From: Thermococcus sp.
GTDB taxonomy: Archaea > Methanobacteriota_B > Thermococci > Thermococcales > Thermococcaceae
DNA: 5,736 bases
Direction: 5' to 3'
Assembly: GCF_027066465.1 (NCBI RefSeq)
Contig: NZ_JAMONU010000191.1
Location: 1-5,736 of the forward strand
This document shows, one piece after another, positions 1-5,736 of the stretch. The position numbers were made by a program, and so were the translations under genes. The notes under the pieces were generated by a model. It was not told the DNA's origin, searched no databases, and saw only the letters and a list, made by a program, of their open reading frames with translations. Numbering within the stretch: the first letter of the stretch is position 1; the number at the start of each line of letters is the position of its first letter.

Positions 1-1081
1 TCGGAAAGCTCGAAAACATTCTCAAAATGCTCTCAATGACGTCCCTGTAGTGGAGCGCGAGAACCAGAACGGCCAGCGCAATTGCCCCAAGTACCATGAG
101 CTTTGTCCTCATCCCAGACCTCGAGGAGACCCAGAAGACGCCTATGATTCCGAGCGCCACCGGAACCATGTACGTTAGAAAGCCCATTAAGAACGCGTCC
201 CTTATGAACGTCAGGCTCAGGCCGAGCTCACGGGCGAGCGTTCTGGCCAGTCCGTGATTGTATCCGGCCATCCCGTAGCCGAGCACCGCCCCTATGGAGT
301 TCGCTATAAAAACCCCAATGACGAGGGAAAGGGTCAAGAGGAGGGCCGAGATGAGGACGTTCTTTTTTCCGAGGATAAAGGCCCCCAGTGAGAGTGTCAG
401 CGCGTTCGCCCAAATGAAGACGAATATTGGGTAGTAAGCGCTCCAGAAGGCCGATGACAGGCCCGCAAAGATGCCTGGAAGGAGCAGGAGTGTTGCGGTG
501 AGGACTGCTCTCCTGCCTTTCCAGCTGGCGTTCTCAAAGGCCTTCAGACCAGCTGCCATCGAAAGAAACGCCGCACCGTACCAGAAGAGCATGTAGTTGT
601 CTCCCCTGTAGTAGCCGGCCATCGAACGGAAGATGTGGCCGAAGGCCACTGCCATTAAAAGTGCAGATAGAAACGCCTCCTTTTTTCCGTAGAGTTTGAG
701 GACGGCGAAGTAAACGAAGATTACGGTTAGGACACCGAAGATTACGGGGGTCACGCGGAACGCGTTGAAGAGGGAAACCCCGAAGGGCCTCAATAGTTTG
801 TAAACGACCGCCGGCGTCATCCACAGTCCCAAGGGGTGGATGCCTTTCATCAGAATGCCCCATGGGCCGAGGGCGTAGGGGAAGAAGTTCACCCAGCCGT
901 GACTCAAAGCGTAGCGGATGTAGGCGAGGTGGAAGTAGGGGTCGTAGCCGAGGAGGTATCTGAACCTCATTGGGAGGAGTCTGAACGCTGACGCTATGAA
1001 AACGAGCAATAAGAGGGCGTACTTTGGGGTAAGAAGCATTTCCTGAAACCTTGAAAGTTTGGCAGGGTTTACCTTCATCAT
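1..1081 (-). CDS. aglB: STT3/AglB-like oligosaccharyltransferase, N-terminal part (C-terminus beyond window)
   Basis: The reverse strand reads open for 360 codons from the tandem ATG ATG at 1081-1076 to the window edge. The product is a polytopic membrane protein. Numbered from the first Met, TM1 spans about 21-40 and is followed by GYDPYFH (45-51), the first acidic motif of STT3 proteins, with D47 as the likely metal-binding/catalytic Asp. HPLG (82-85) and RSMAGYYRGDN (152-162) follow; the latter is the second DxD-like region, with D161 acidic. Further hydrophobic segments lie around 107-126, 135-150, 161-178, 190-206 and 243-262. In this family the enzyme moves a glycan from a dolichol-linked donor to Asn in N-X-S/T sequons on the outer membrane face. 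The WWDYG-type C-terminal motif is outside the window, so the short or long AglB class cannot be decided. The gene overlaps the upstream nucleotidyltransferase. The family call is strong; completeness is unknown. Confidence 0.85.
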   Translation of the reverse strand, partial: MMKVNPAKLSRFQEMLLTPKYALLLLVFIASAFRLLPMRFRYLLGYDPYFHLAYIRYALSHGWVNFFPYALGPWGILMKGIHPLGLWMTPAVVYKLLRPFGVSLFNAFRVTPVIFGVLTVIFVYFAVLKLYGKKEAFLSALLMAVAFGHIFRSMAGYYRGDNYMLFWYGAAFLSMAAGLKAFENASWKGRRAVLTATLLLLPGIFAGLSSAFWSAYYPIFVFIWANALTLSLGAFILGKKNVLISALLLTLSLVIGVFIANSIGAVLGYGMAGYNHGLARTLARELGLSLTFIRDAFLMGFLTYMVPVALGIIGVFWVSSRSGMRTKLMVLGAIALAVLVLALHYRDVIESILRMFSSFP

Positions 1082-2079
1082 TCTCCCCTCTGGATTTTTG
1101 CGTGTCCGCCGACCAAACTTTTCCTCAGCTCGAGGTTTCTGATTTCGCACTTCTCGTCTATTATTGACCGCCATATCGTGGAGTCCCGTATTACGGTGTC
1201 GCGGAACACTATTGAGTCGCTCACGTCGGAGTTCTCTATGACGCAGTTCTCCCCGATGTAGGCGAAGGGGCCGATTATTGAGCGCCCGAGAATCTTGGCT
1301 CCCCTCTTGATGACGACTGGGGGTATGACCTTCGAATAGGGGCTCAGCTCGGATGCCTCAACGTGGCTCTCCCTGAGGAGGGTTCTCAAAGCTTCAAGAT
1401 AGCTGTCGGCTGAGCCTATGTCGTACCAGTAGTCAGAGAACGGAAACGCTCTAATCTCCTCACCCTTGGCAAGAAGCCACTGGACGAAGTAGCCGGGGGA
1501 GTCCCTGTTTCCTGTGGTCAGGTATTCCCCGAGCATTTTGATGACCCTCCTGGGAAAGGCGTACACCCCCGTGCTGACGAGGGTCGAAGACGGCTCCGCT
1601 GGCTTCTCCCTGAACTCCACGACCCTGTCCCCTTCCAAAGTGACGACCCCGTACCTCGACGCGAGCCTTCTGTCGCCGACGTCGTACACGGCTATCTGCG
1701 TCCTTCCGTGCGAGCGGAACCTTTCGAGAAACTCGACGAGTGAGAACGAAAACACGTTGTCCCCGGCTATGACGAGGTACTCGTCAAGCCCGAGTTGCTC
1801 CACGGCTTCTCTCATGGCTCCTATCGTGCCGAGCTTCTCCTCCTCACGGAGGGTGTTCTCGACTATAAGCTCCACACTGTACTCCTTCGCAACCGGCAGG
1901 AAATGACCCTCAAAGAGCTTGTTTGTTGATATGTACACTGGTAGCTTCAACTTGAGGGCCTTTTCGAGGATGTAGTCTATTATTCTCTTATTTCCCAGCG
2001 GCAGCAGAGCCTTCGGCCTCCCCTTCGTTATGGGCCAGAGCCTGGTCGCGTAGCCACCCGCCATAATAAGGACTTTCAT
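1078..2079 (-). CDS. Sugar-1-phosphate nucleotidyltransferase with C-terminal left-handed beta-helix
   Basis: The protein has 333 residues and should join a nucleoside triphosphate and a sugar 1-phosphate into an NDP-sugar in the cytoplasm. The N-terminal GT-A-like domain (about 1-235) opens with MKVLIMAGGYATRLWP and then TKGRPKALLPL (18-28), the nucleotide-binding signature. GDN (106-108) supplies D107 and YWYDIG (217-222) supplies D220, matching the two Mg-binding Asp of RmlA-like enzymes. FREKP (156-160) and STGVY (169-173) are also typical. From about 247 to 325 the sequence has hexapeptide-like repeats (IIGPFAYIGENCVI, SIVFRDTVIRDS) expected of a beta-helix. I chose the start at 2079 because GGTGGGAG sits just before it; a 22-residue longer reading from 2145 has no ribosome-binding site and begins with unrelated sequence. 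Substrate is unresolved: GDP-mannose, UDP-glucose or dTDP-glucose synthesis are all possible. Context suggests supply of a sugar donor for the overlapping aglB-like gene. Confidence 0.9.
   Translation of the reverse strand: MKVLIMAGGYATRLWPITKGRPKALLPLGNKRIIDYILEKALKLKLPVYISTNKLFEGHFLPVAKEYSVELIVENTLREEEKLGTIGAMREAVEQLGLDEYLVIAGDNVFSFSLVEFLERFRSHGRTQIAVYDVGDRRLASRYGVVTLEGDRVVEFREKPAEPSSTLVSTGVYAFPRRVIKMLGEYLTTGNRDSPGYFVQWLLAKGEEIRAFPFSDYWYDIGSADSYLEALRTLLRESHVEASELSPYSKVIPPVVIKRGAKILGRSIIGPFAYIGENCVIENSDVSDSIVFRDTVIRDSTIWRSIIDEKCEIRNLELRKSLVGGHAKIQRGE
1083..1090 (-). promoter_or_regulatory. Ribosome-binding site for the aglB-like gene
   Basis: On the minus strand GAGGGGAG lies inside the last codons of the nucleotidyltransferase gene. 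It is only 1 nt from the first ATG (1081-1079) but 4 nt from the second (1078-1076). Spacing therefore favours the second ATG, which would give a 1-nt TGATG overlap instead of a 4-nt ATGA overlap. Confidence 0.55.
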
Positions 2080-2080
2080 G

Positions 2081-2088
2081 CTCCCACC
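2081..2088 (-). promoter_or_regulatory. Ribosome-binding site that fixes the nucleotidyltransferase start
   Basis: Minus-strand GGTGGGAG, with the GGTG core 5 nt before the ATG at 2079. It complements the archaeal 16S 3' end and marks this ATG, not the one at 2145, as the start. Confidence 0.65.
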
Positions 2089-2109
2089 TGAAACATGGCT
2101 ATCAAACCA

Positions 2110-2124
2110 ATACAAAAGATTTTC
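2110..2124 (-). promoter_or_regulatory. Putative BRE/TATA of the nucleotidyltransferase-aglB operon
   Basis: On the minus strand a purine/A-rich GAAAA is followed by TCTTTTGTAT. The TATA-like centre lies about 35 nt before the ATG at 2079, the same distance as the better TATA boxes elsewhere in this window. The box is a weak match to TTTATA-type consensus. The AT-rich tract 2131-2140 read in reverse is an alternative. Confidence 0.4.
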
Positions 2125-2125
2125 C

Positions 2126-2140
2126 CAAAGGTTAATAATA
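2126..2140 (+). promoter_or_regulatory. Putative BRE/TATA of the epimerase gene
   Basis: CAAAG followed by GTTAATAATA gives a BRE-like and TATA-like pair centred about 36 nt before the ATG at 2172. A start of transcription about 25 nt downstream would leave a leader of roughly 10-12 nt holding GGGGAG (2161-2166). Confidence 0.45.
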
Positions 2141-2171
2141 GTCATTAAAGAAGCTTCTGCGGGGAGAAGTC

Positions 2172-3125
2172 ATGAGGATTCTGGTTACTGGTGGTGCAGG
2201 GTTCATAGGCTCTCACCTAGTTGATAGGCTCATGGAGCTCGGACACGACGTCAGGGTTCTCGACGACCTCAGCGCTGGAAGCCTGGAGAACCTCAGGCAA
2301 TGGCTGGGAAGCGAGCGCTTTGAGTTCATAGAGGGGGACATGCGAAACCTCAACGTCGTTAGAGAGGCCGTTGAAGGGGTTGACGTTGTGTTCCACCTTG
2401 CCGCGAATCCGGAAGTCAGAATCGGCTCCCAGAGTCCCGAGCTCCTCTACGAGACGAACGTTCTGATAACATACAACCTCCTTGAGGCCCTGAAGGGTTC
2501 CGACGTTGAATACCTCGTTTTCACGAGCTCTTCAACCGTTTACGGTGAGGTAAGTGTCATCCCAACTCCAGAAGACTACGGCCCCCTGAAGCCCATAAGC
2601 GTTTACGGAGGGGCAAAGCTCGCCGCCGAGGCCATGATAAGCGGCTACGCCCACACCTTTGACTTCAGGGCGCTGGTTTTCAGGCTCGCCAACATAATCG
2701 GCAAGCGCTCCAACCACGGCGTCATATACGACTTCATAAACAAGCTGAGGAGAACCCCCGAGAGGCTCGAGATACTCGGCGACGGAACCCAGAGGAAGAG
2801 CTACCTCCATGTTAGCGACACCGTTGAGGGCATGCTTCATGTATTCGAGCACTTCAGAAAGGGAAGCGACATCGTCGACTACTACAACCTAGGCAACGAC
2901 GACTGGATAACGGTGAGGGAGATAGCCGAAATCGTCAGCGAGGAGATGGGTTTGAACCCAGAGTTCGTCTTTACCGGCGGCGTTGACGGCGGCCGCGGCT
3001 GGAAGGGGGACGTCAAGTTCATGCGCCTCAGCATAGAGAAGGCCAAGAAAACCGGCTGGAGGCCGAGGCTGAACAGCTACGAAGCCGTGAGAAAAACCGT
3101 CAGGGAGCTTCTAGGACTCGAATAG
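2172..3125 (+). CDS. NAD-dependent sugar-nucleotide epimerase/dehydratase (GalE-like extended SDR)
   Basis: This 317-residue protein is a cytoplasmic extended short-chain dehydrogenase, the family that oxidises and re-reduces NDP-sugars. GGAGFIG (7-13) is the NAD-binding glycine motif and the acidic DD (31-32) ends the second strand, as expected for NAD rather than NADP. GDMRN (55-59) and HLAA (75-78) line the cofactor site. The catalytic set is S120 in TSSSTVYG, Y145 and K149 in YGGAK; the 25-residue Ser-Tyr gap equals that of E. coli GalE. NIIG (174-177) and GDGTQRKSYLHVSD (203-216) are substrate-side motifs of UDP-sugar epimerases. Length is near the family norm (about 310-340). GGGGAG stands 5 nt before the ATG. 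UDP-glucose/UDP-galactose 4-epimerase is the simplest reading, but UDP-GlcNAc 4-epimerase, UDP-glucuronate epimerase or a dehydratase cannot be excluded. It diverges from the nucleotidyltransferase-aglB operon, which suggests a role in glycan precursor supply. Confidence 0.9.
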   Translation: MRILVTGGAGFIGSHLVDRLMELGHDVRVLDDLSAGSLENLRQWLGSERFEFIEGDMRNLNVVREAVEGVDVVFHLAANPEVRIGSQSPELLYETNVLITYNLLEALKGSDVEYLVFTSSSTVYGEVSVIPTPEDYGPLKPISVYGGAKLAAEAMISGYAHTFDFRALVFRLANIIGKRSNHGVIYDFINKLRRTPERLEILGDGTQRKSYLHVSDTVEGMLHVFEHFRKGSDIVDYYNLGNDDWITVREIAEIVSEEMGLNPEFVFTGGVDGGRGWKGDVKFMRLSIEKAKKTGWRPRLNSYEAVRKTVRELLGLE

Positions 3126-3130
3126 AGAAC

Positions 3131-3208
<78 letters not shown>

Positions 3209-3236
3209 ATACCCGCTCTTAAGGGACTTCGCAGGG

Positions 3237-3245
3237 CTTATAAAG
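3237..3245. promoter_or_regulatory. Near-palindromic TATA box, likely shared by tRNA-Pro (-) and dolichyl-phosphate mannose synthase (+)
   Basis: CTTATAAAG on the plus strand reads CTTTATAAG on the minus strand; the core TTATAA is a perfect palindrome. Its centre lies 33 nt from the first base of the tRNA and 35 nt from the GTG start at 3276. With archaeal initiation about 25 nt from the box, both genes would get short leaders (about 8-10 nt). I see no other good TATA box for either gene between 3209 and 3275. The minus strand has the better match to the TTTATA consensus. Confidence 0.6.
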
Positions 3246-3263
3246 TTTACGGACTACTACGGC

Positions 3264-3269
3264 GGGGTG
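3264..3269 (+). promoter_or_regulatory. Ribosome-binding site selecting the GTG start at 3276
   Basis: GGGGTG is separated by 6 nt from GTG at 3276. The alternative in-frame GTG at 3267 lies within this element and has no usable site of its own. Confidence 0.6.
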
Positions 3270-3275
3270 TGTGGA

Positions 3276-4331
3276 GTGAAGGTCAGCGTCATCGTCCCAA
3301 CGTACAACGAGCGCGAGAACCTCCCAGAGCTTTTCGAGAGAATCTCTCAGGCTTTGAAGGGCTACGACTACGAGATAATCATCGTTGACGACGATTCACC
3401 GGACGAAACGTGGAAGCTTGCCGAAGAACTCTCGAAGGAGTATCCCGTTAAGGTAATCAGGAGAACCGACGAAAAGGGCCTATCCTCCGCTGTAATCAGG
3501 GGGTTTAAGGAGGCAACCGGCGACGTTTTTGTCGTGATGGACGCGGATTTGCAGCACCCCCCCGAGGTAATCCCCGAGCTTCTGAAGGCGATAGAGGAAG
3601 GGGCTGATATAGCGATAGCCAGCAGATACGTTCCCGGCGGCGGTGTTAAGAACTGGTACTGGTATAGAAAGCTGATCTCAAGGGCCGCGATAATGCTCGG
3701 CCGCCTCGCCCTTCCGAAAATAAGGGACATAAAGGACCCAGTGAGCGGTTTCTTCGCCTTAAGGCGTGAGGTTGTCGAGGGCGTCGAGCTGAACCCAGTT
3801 GGCTTCAAAATCCTCATGGAGATTCTAATCAAGGGCAACTACCGGAAGGTTGTCGAGGTTCCCTTCGTCTTCGGCCTGAGAAAAGCGGGAGAGAGCAAGC
3901 TGAGCGGGAAGACGATGCTCAACTACCTGAGGCACCTCTATCGGCTCATGCGCTGGGAGGGCGAGCTGGACAGGCTGATAAAGTTCTCGCTCGTGGGCCT
4001 CTCGGGAATCCTCGTCAATGAGGGCTTCCTCTGGCTCTTTGTTCACCTCGGCCTCAGCAAGTACGTCGCCAACGTTCCGGCTACCGAGCTGGCGATACTC
4101 AACAACTTCCTGTGGAACGACCTCTGGACGTTCAGAGACCTGAAGAGGAAGCCCCTCTGGAAGAGGCTGGTGAGCTTCCACATGGCCGCCCTTACAGGCG
4201 CCCTCGTTCAGTGGGCGATATACGTTCCCCTCGTGTGGCTCGGCCTGCACTACCTCATAGCCAACCTCATCGGAATCGGCGCCTCGTTCATAGTCCGCTT
4301 CGCCTTCAACAGGCACGTGACATGGGGTTAG
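3276..4331 (+). CDS. Dolichyl-phosphate mannose synthase with fused GtrA-like membrane domain
   Basis: The 351-residue protein should transfer mannose from GDP-mannose to dolichyl phosphate on the cytoplasmic side of the membrane. Residues 1 to about 230 are a GT2 glycosyltransferase domain: PTYNERENL (8-16), VDDDSPDET (37-45), the metal-binding MDADLQHPPE (88-97) with D89, D91 and Q93, SRYVPGGG (116-123), and DPVSGFFALRR (154-164). Residues about 234-345 form a GtrA-like region with four hydrophobic segments (roughly 235-257, 264-282, 299-321, 326-345), which should anchor the enzyme. The two-part layout, length and D89/D91/Q93 numbering agree with my recollection of the structurally studied P. 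furiosus enzyme. That agreement, with GGGGTG 6 nt upstream, supports GTG 3276 over GTG 3267. Dolichyl-phosphate glucose synthesis is a less likely alternative. The product is a mannose donor for archaeal N-glycan assembly, fitting the aglB-like gene nearby. Confidence 0.92.
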   Translation: MKVSVIVPTYNERENLPELFERISQALKGYDYEIIIVDDDSPDETWKLAEELSKEYPVKVIRRTDEKGLSSAVIRGFKEATGDVFVVMDADLQHPPEVIPELLKAIEEGADIAIASRYVPGGGVKNWYWYRKLISRAAIMLGRLALPKIRDIKDPVSGFFALRREVVEGVELNPVGFKILMEILIKGNYRKVVEVPFVFGLRKAGESKLSGKTMLNYLRHLYRLMRWEGELDRLIKFSLVGLSGILVNEGFLWLFVHLGLSKYVANVPATELAILNNFLWNDLWTFRDLKRKPLWKRLVSFHMAALTGALVQWAIYVPLVWLGLHYLIANLIGIGASFIVRFAFNRHVTWG

Positions 4332-4349
4332 AGAGCTTCCAACCATTAA

Positions 4350-4360
4350 CTTTTAATATT
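4350..4360 (+). promoter_or_regulatory. Putative TATA box of the KaiC-like gene pair
   Basis: CTTTTAATATT lies in the 65-nt gap after the mannose synthase stop codon, centred about 42 nt before the ATG at 4397. Initiation near 4381 would give a leader of about 16 nt with GAGGTG at 4383-4388. The nearby T-runs (4351-4354 and 4363-4367) could also help end the upstream transcript. Confidence 0.5.
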
Positions 4361-4396
4361 GGTTTTTCTGCAATAGATTTTAGAGGTGTTTGGAGA

Positions 4397-5110
4397 ATGT
4401 ACGTGGGCGAGCTTCTCAAGGGACTCGACAGGGTCTCGACCGGCGTTCAGGGACTCGACAAGCTCATAGGGGGAGGCTTCCTCGAGGGCCGGGTGTACCT
4501 CGTAACGGGCCCACCCGGTAGCGGCAAGACAACCTTTGGAGTTCAGTTCCTCGTTGAAGGGGCCAGAAACGACGAAAAGGGCCTCTTTGTGTCCCTGTTC
4601 GAACCCCAGGACGTTCTAATCAAGGACATGCTGAGGTACAACTTCGGAATCCTCGAGCACTTCCAGTCGGGTAAAATAGCCTTCTACGACCTCGGCGAGA
4701 TTCTGCTGAACGCGGGAAGGGAGCTTACGTGGGACGAGCTTTTCACCCTTCTCGTCGAGCTAATCAAGAGGGAGAACGCCAAGAGGGTCGTCATAGACTC
4801 CTTCAGCCTCTTTGAGTCCTTTGTCAGCAACCCATCTGGAAAAAAGAAAGCGCTCGGTCTCTTTATAAGACTCCTCCGCTCGATTGGGGCGACGACGTTG
4901 CTCCTTTCGGAAATGCTCAGCTCCGAGAAGTACACCGACGAGTACTACCTGGCCGACGGCGTCATAGTGCTCCACCACTTCATGAGAAACTACCAGATGG
5001 TTCGAGCTTTGCAGATACTCAAGATGCGCGGCGTCCCGCACGACAGCAACCTTAAGAGGATGCGCTTCACAACGGAGGGAATCGTTGTCTACCCGGAGGC
5101 CCCGATATGA
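4397..5110 (+). CDS. Single-domain KaiC-like RecA-superfamily ATPase
   Basis: This is a 237-residue soluble protein with one KaiC/RadA-type ATPase domain. VSTGVQGLDKLIGGGF (13-28) is the family's N-terminal signature. GPPGSGKTT (38-46) is Walker A with K44 and T45, and VVIDS (131-135) is Walker B with D134. LLLSEM (168-173) and LADGVIVL (185-192) are further core strands. ILKMRG (207-212) and the TTEGIVVYPE end (225-234) match the usual KaiC tail. In KaiC, two adjacent Glu follow the second strand; here the segment is SLFEPQ (66-71), so only E69 remains. I start at ATG 4397 because GAGGTG stands 8 nt before it and the family signature begins soon after; an in-frame reading from 4112 would overlap the mannose synthase gene with non-homologous sequence. 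Archaeal single-domain KaiC homologues are abundant with few known roles, so the function here is unknown. It is translationally coupled to the next gene. Confidence 0.88.
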   Translation: MYVGELLKGLDRVSTGVQGLDKLIGGGFLEGRVYLVTGPPGSGKTTFGVQFLVEGARNDEKGLFVSLFEPQDVLIKDMLRYNFGILEHFQSGKIAFYDLGEILLNAGRELTWDELFTLLVELIKRENAKRVVIDSFSLFESFVSNPSGKKKALGLFIRLLRSIGATTLLLSEMLSSEKYTDEYYLADGVIVLHHFMRNYQMVRALQILKMRGVPHDSNLKRMRFTTEGIVVYPEAPI

Positions 5111-5526
5111 GGAGCAGAAAAGCCCTCCTGGAGGAGGCATACCGCTTCGGCTATTTCATCGGCCTGAGGGGACACAGTGAGTGGGCGGAATGGGTCAGGA
5201 AAAAGAGGGAGGAGCTGTACCGGAAGGCTGAGGAGCTGGGCATCTACGAACTCGTTAAGGAAGCCTACCGCCGGGGAAAAGAGGAGGGAAGGAAAGCCCG
5301 GGAGGAGATGCTCTACGAAGGACTTGCCAAGGAGTCCGGGGGAGAGGAGAAGACAAAGGCCTCCACCTACGGAAAAAGCGGGGAGCGAGAAGCTGAGAAA
5401 GCCCCCCTGAAAATCGAGAGGGACTACCTCGAGTTCCTCGGCAGGGTCAAGCTCGTGCTCCCGCCGGAGTTTCTCGACTCCCTCAGGCACCTCGAGCCGC
5501 CGAAGATGCTCCGCCTTGAGGATTAG
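5107..5526 (+). CDS. Small charged helical protein of unknown function, coupled to the KaiC-like ATPase
   Basis: The 139-residue product is not one I recognise. Its ATG overlaps the ATPase stop codon by 4 nt (ATGA), so the two are probably translated together and may act together. Residues 1-73 are rich in Glu, Arg and Lys with regular hydrophobic spacing and should be mostly alpha-helical. A motif occurs twice, EAYRFGYFIGLR at 10-21 and EAYRRGKEEGRK at 52-63, 42 residues apart. Residues 74-100 are a polar, low-complexity Glu/Lys/Gly/Ser stretch, likely a flexible linker. Residues 101-139 (with DYLEFLGRVKLVLPPEF and a Leu/Pro-rich end) could be a second small helical module or a docking tail. 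There is no signal peptide, membrane segment, Cys or clear zinc site. The overlap and the strong archaeal codon pattern (many AGG/AGA Arg, GAG Glu) support a real gene. Confidence concerns the gene, not any function. Confidence 0.82.
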   Translation: MRSRKALLEEAYRFGYFIGLRGHSEWAEWVRKKREELYRKAEELGIYELVKEAYRRGKEEGRKAREEMLYEGLAKESGGEEKTKASTYGKSGEREAEKAPLKIERDYLEFLGRVKLVLPPEFLDSLRHLEPPKMLRLED

Positions 5527-5528
5527 CC

Positions 5529-5536
5529 TTTTATAG
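5529..5536 (+). promoter_or_regulatory. Putative TATA box of the right-edge gene
   Basis: TTTTATAG is centred about 36 nt before the ATG at 5568. GGTGG (5558-5562) follows, 5 nt before that ATG. The element begins directly after the stop codon of the preceding gene, and its T4 run may also contribute to termination there. Confidence 0.55.
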
Positions 5537-5567
5537 TCTATTTCTCCACGTTAATACGGTGGTCTTT

Positions 5568-5736
5568 ATGAAGTTGCCCGACGTCCGGCTCAGCCCGGAG
5601 CGCGTTCTGAAGGAGATTTCCGAGATAGCGGAGTTCCACAGGATTCAGGGCTCGAGGGAACTCGTTGAGAGCGTCGAGATGATTAAGGAGAGGCTCGACG
5701 GGCTCGGCGTTGAGAACAAACTCCTCCGCTCGACTT
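5568..5736 (+). CDS. N-terminus of a possible M28-like aminopeptidase (C-terminus beyond window)
   Basis: An open frame starts at ATG 5568 with GGTGG 5 nt upstream and a TATA box at the usual distance, and continues for 56 codons to the edge. The visible sequence is helical and charged. It contains EFHRIQGSRELVES (22-35) followed by a helix ending in RLDGLGVE (42-49). This resembles the N-terminal helices of M28-type or related aminopeptidases, where a QGS-like turn and a helix ending in LxxLG precede the catalytic domain. None of the metal ligands is within the window, so the enzyme call is tentative. The gene has its own promoter and is probably not part of the ATPase operon. Confidence 0.75.
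   Translation, partial: MKLPDVRLSPERVLKEISEIAEFHRIQGSRELVESVEMIKERLDGLGVENKLLRST

Noticed and set aside
534..863. A 109-codon minus-strand open frame inside the aglB-like gene in another frame.
   Set aside because: It is Arg/Pro/Gly-rich out-of-frame translation. The overlapping frame encodes the conserved STT3 motifs without interruption.
2080..2145. A 22-residue N-terminal extension of the nucleotidyltransferase starting at 2145.
   Set aside because: It lacks a ribosome-binding site, would cover the proposed promoter, and family members begin directly with the MKxxIMAGG-type strand.
3368..3838. A 156-codon minus-strand open frame opposite the GT2 catalytic domain.
   Set aside because: It is Ser/Ile-rich shadow sequence with no motif, lying entirely opposite a well-supported glycosyltransferase domain.
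3825..4346. A 173-codon open frame on the minus strand opposite the mannose synthase and GtrA-like region.
   Set aside because: Its composition is that of a mirror frame of a GC-rich gene, without recognisable domain or ribosome-binding site. The plus-strand gene has clear catalytic motifs over the same bases.
4112..4396. In-frame upstream extension of the KaiC-like ATPase overlapping the end of the mannose synthase gene.
   Set aside because: The extra 95 residues are Arg/Pro-rich frame-shadow sequence of the mannose synthase gene and show no family similarity. A good ribosome-binding site and TATA box precede ATG 4397.
4419..4460. Direct repeat of the 12-mer AGGGACTCGACA, 30 nt apart.
   Set aside because: Both copies encode Gly-Leu-Asp within the conserved N-terminus of the KaiC domain; this is best explained by coding constraint and codon preference.
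5089..5490. A 133-codon minus-strand open frame opposite the small charged protein gene.
   Set aside because: No ribosome-binding site or promoter precedes it, and the plus-strand frame has an ATGA overlap with the ATPase and a clean stop before the next promoter.

Overview
The window looks like chromosomal DNA from a hyperthermophilic archaeon of the order Thermococcales, most likely a GC-rich Thermococcus. The reasons are: short intergenic gaps with TATA boxes about 35 nt before the start codons; GGTG/GAGGTG-type ribosome-binding sites; a tRNA-Pro with genome-encoded CCA; an archaeal STT3/AglB-type oligosaccharyltransferase; a dolichyl-phosphate mannose synthase with a fused GtrA-like membrane domain whose residue numbering fits my recollection of the Pyrococcus furiosus enzyme; and a single-domain KaiC-like ATPase. 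The genus is an inference, since no rRNA or other marker is present.

Left part (1-2171): two minus-strand genes form an operon. A sugar-1-phosphate nucleotidyltransferase (1078-2079) is followed, with stop/start overlap, by the N-terminal 360 codons of an STT3/AglB-like oligosaccharyltransferase that runs off the left edge. A 92-bp divergent promoter region (2080-2171) separates them from a plus-strand NAD-dependent sugar-nucleotide epimerase (2172-3125).

Middle (3126-4331): a minus-strand tRNA-Pro(CGG) gene (3131-3208) ends only 5 nt from the convergent epimerase. A near-palindromic TATA box (3237-3245) lies between this tRNA and the plus-strand dolichyl-phosphate mannose synthase gene (3276-4331), and is correctly spaced for both.

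Right part (4332-5736): a KaiC-like RecA-superfamily ATPase (4397-5110) overlaps by 4 nt a small charged protein of unknown function (5107-5526) that carries an internal repeat. After a separate promoter, the first 56 codons of a possible M28-like aminopeptidase (5568 onward) run off the right edge.

The four genes of the left and middle parts fit one pathway. The nucleotidyltransferase and epimerase would make or modify activated sugars, the synthase would put mannose on dolichyl phosphate, and the AglB-like enzyme would transfer the finished lipid-linked glycan to Asn in secreted proteins. The window is therefore mostly a protein N-glycosylation neighbourhood. The least understood part is the KaiC-like ATPase with its coupled partner. 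I see no mobile element, CRISPR array or clear sign of recent transfer.
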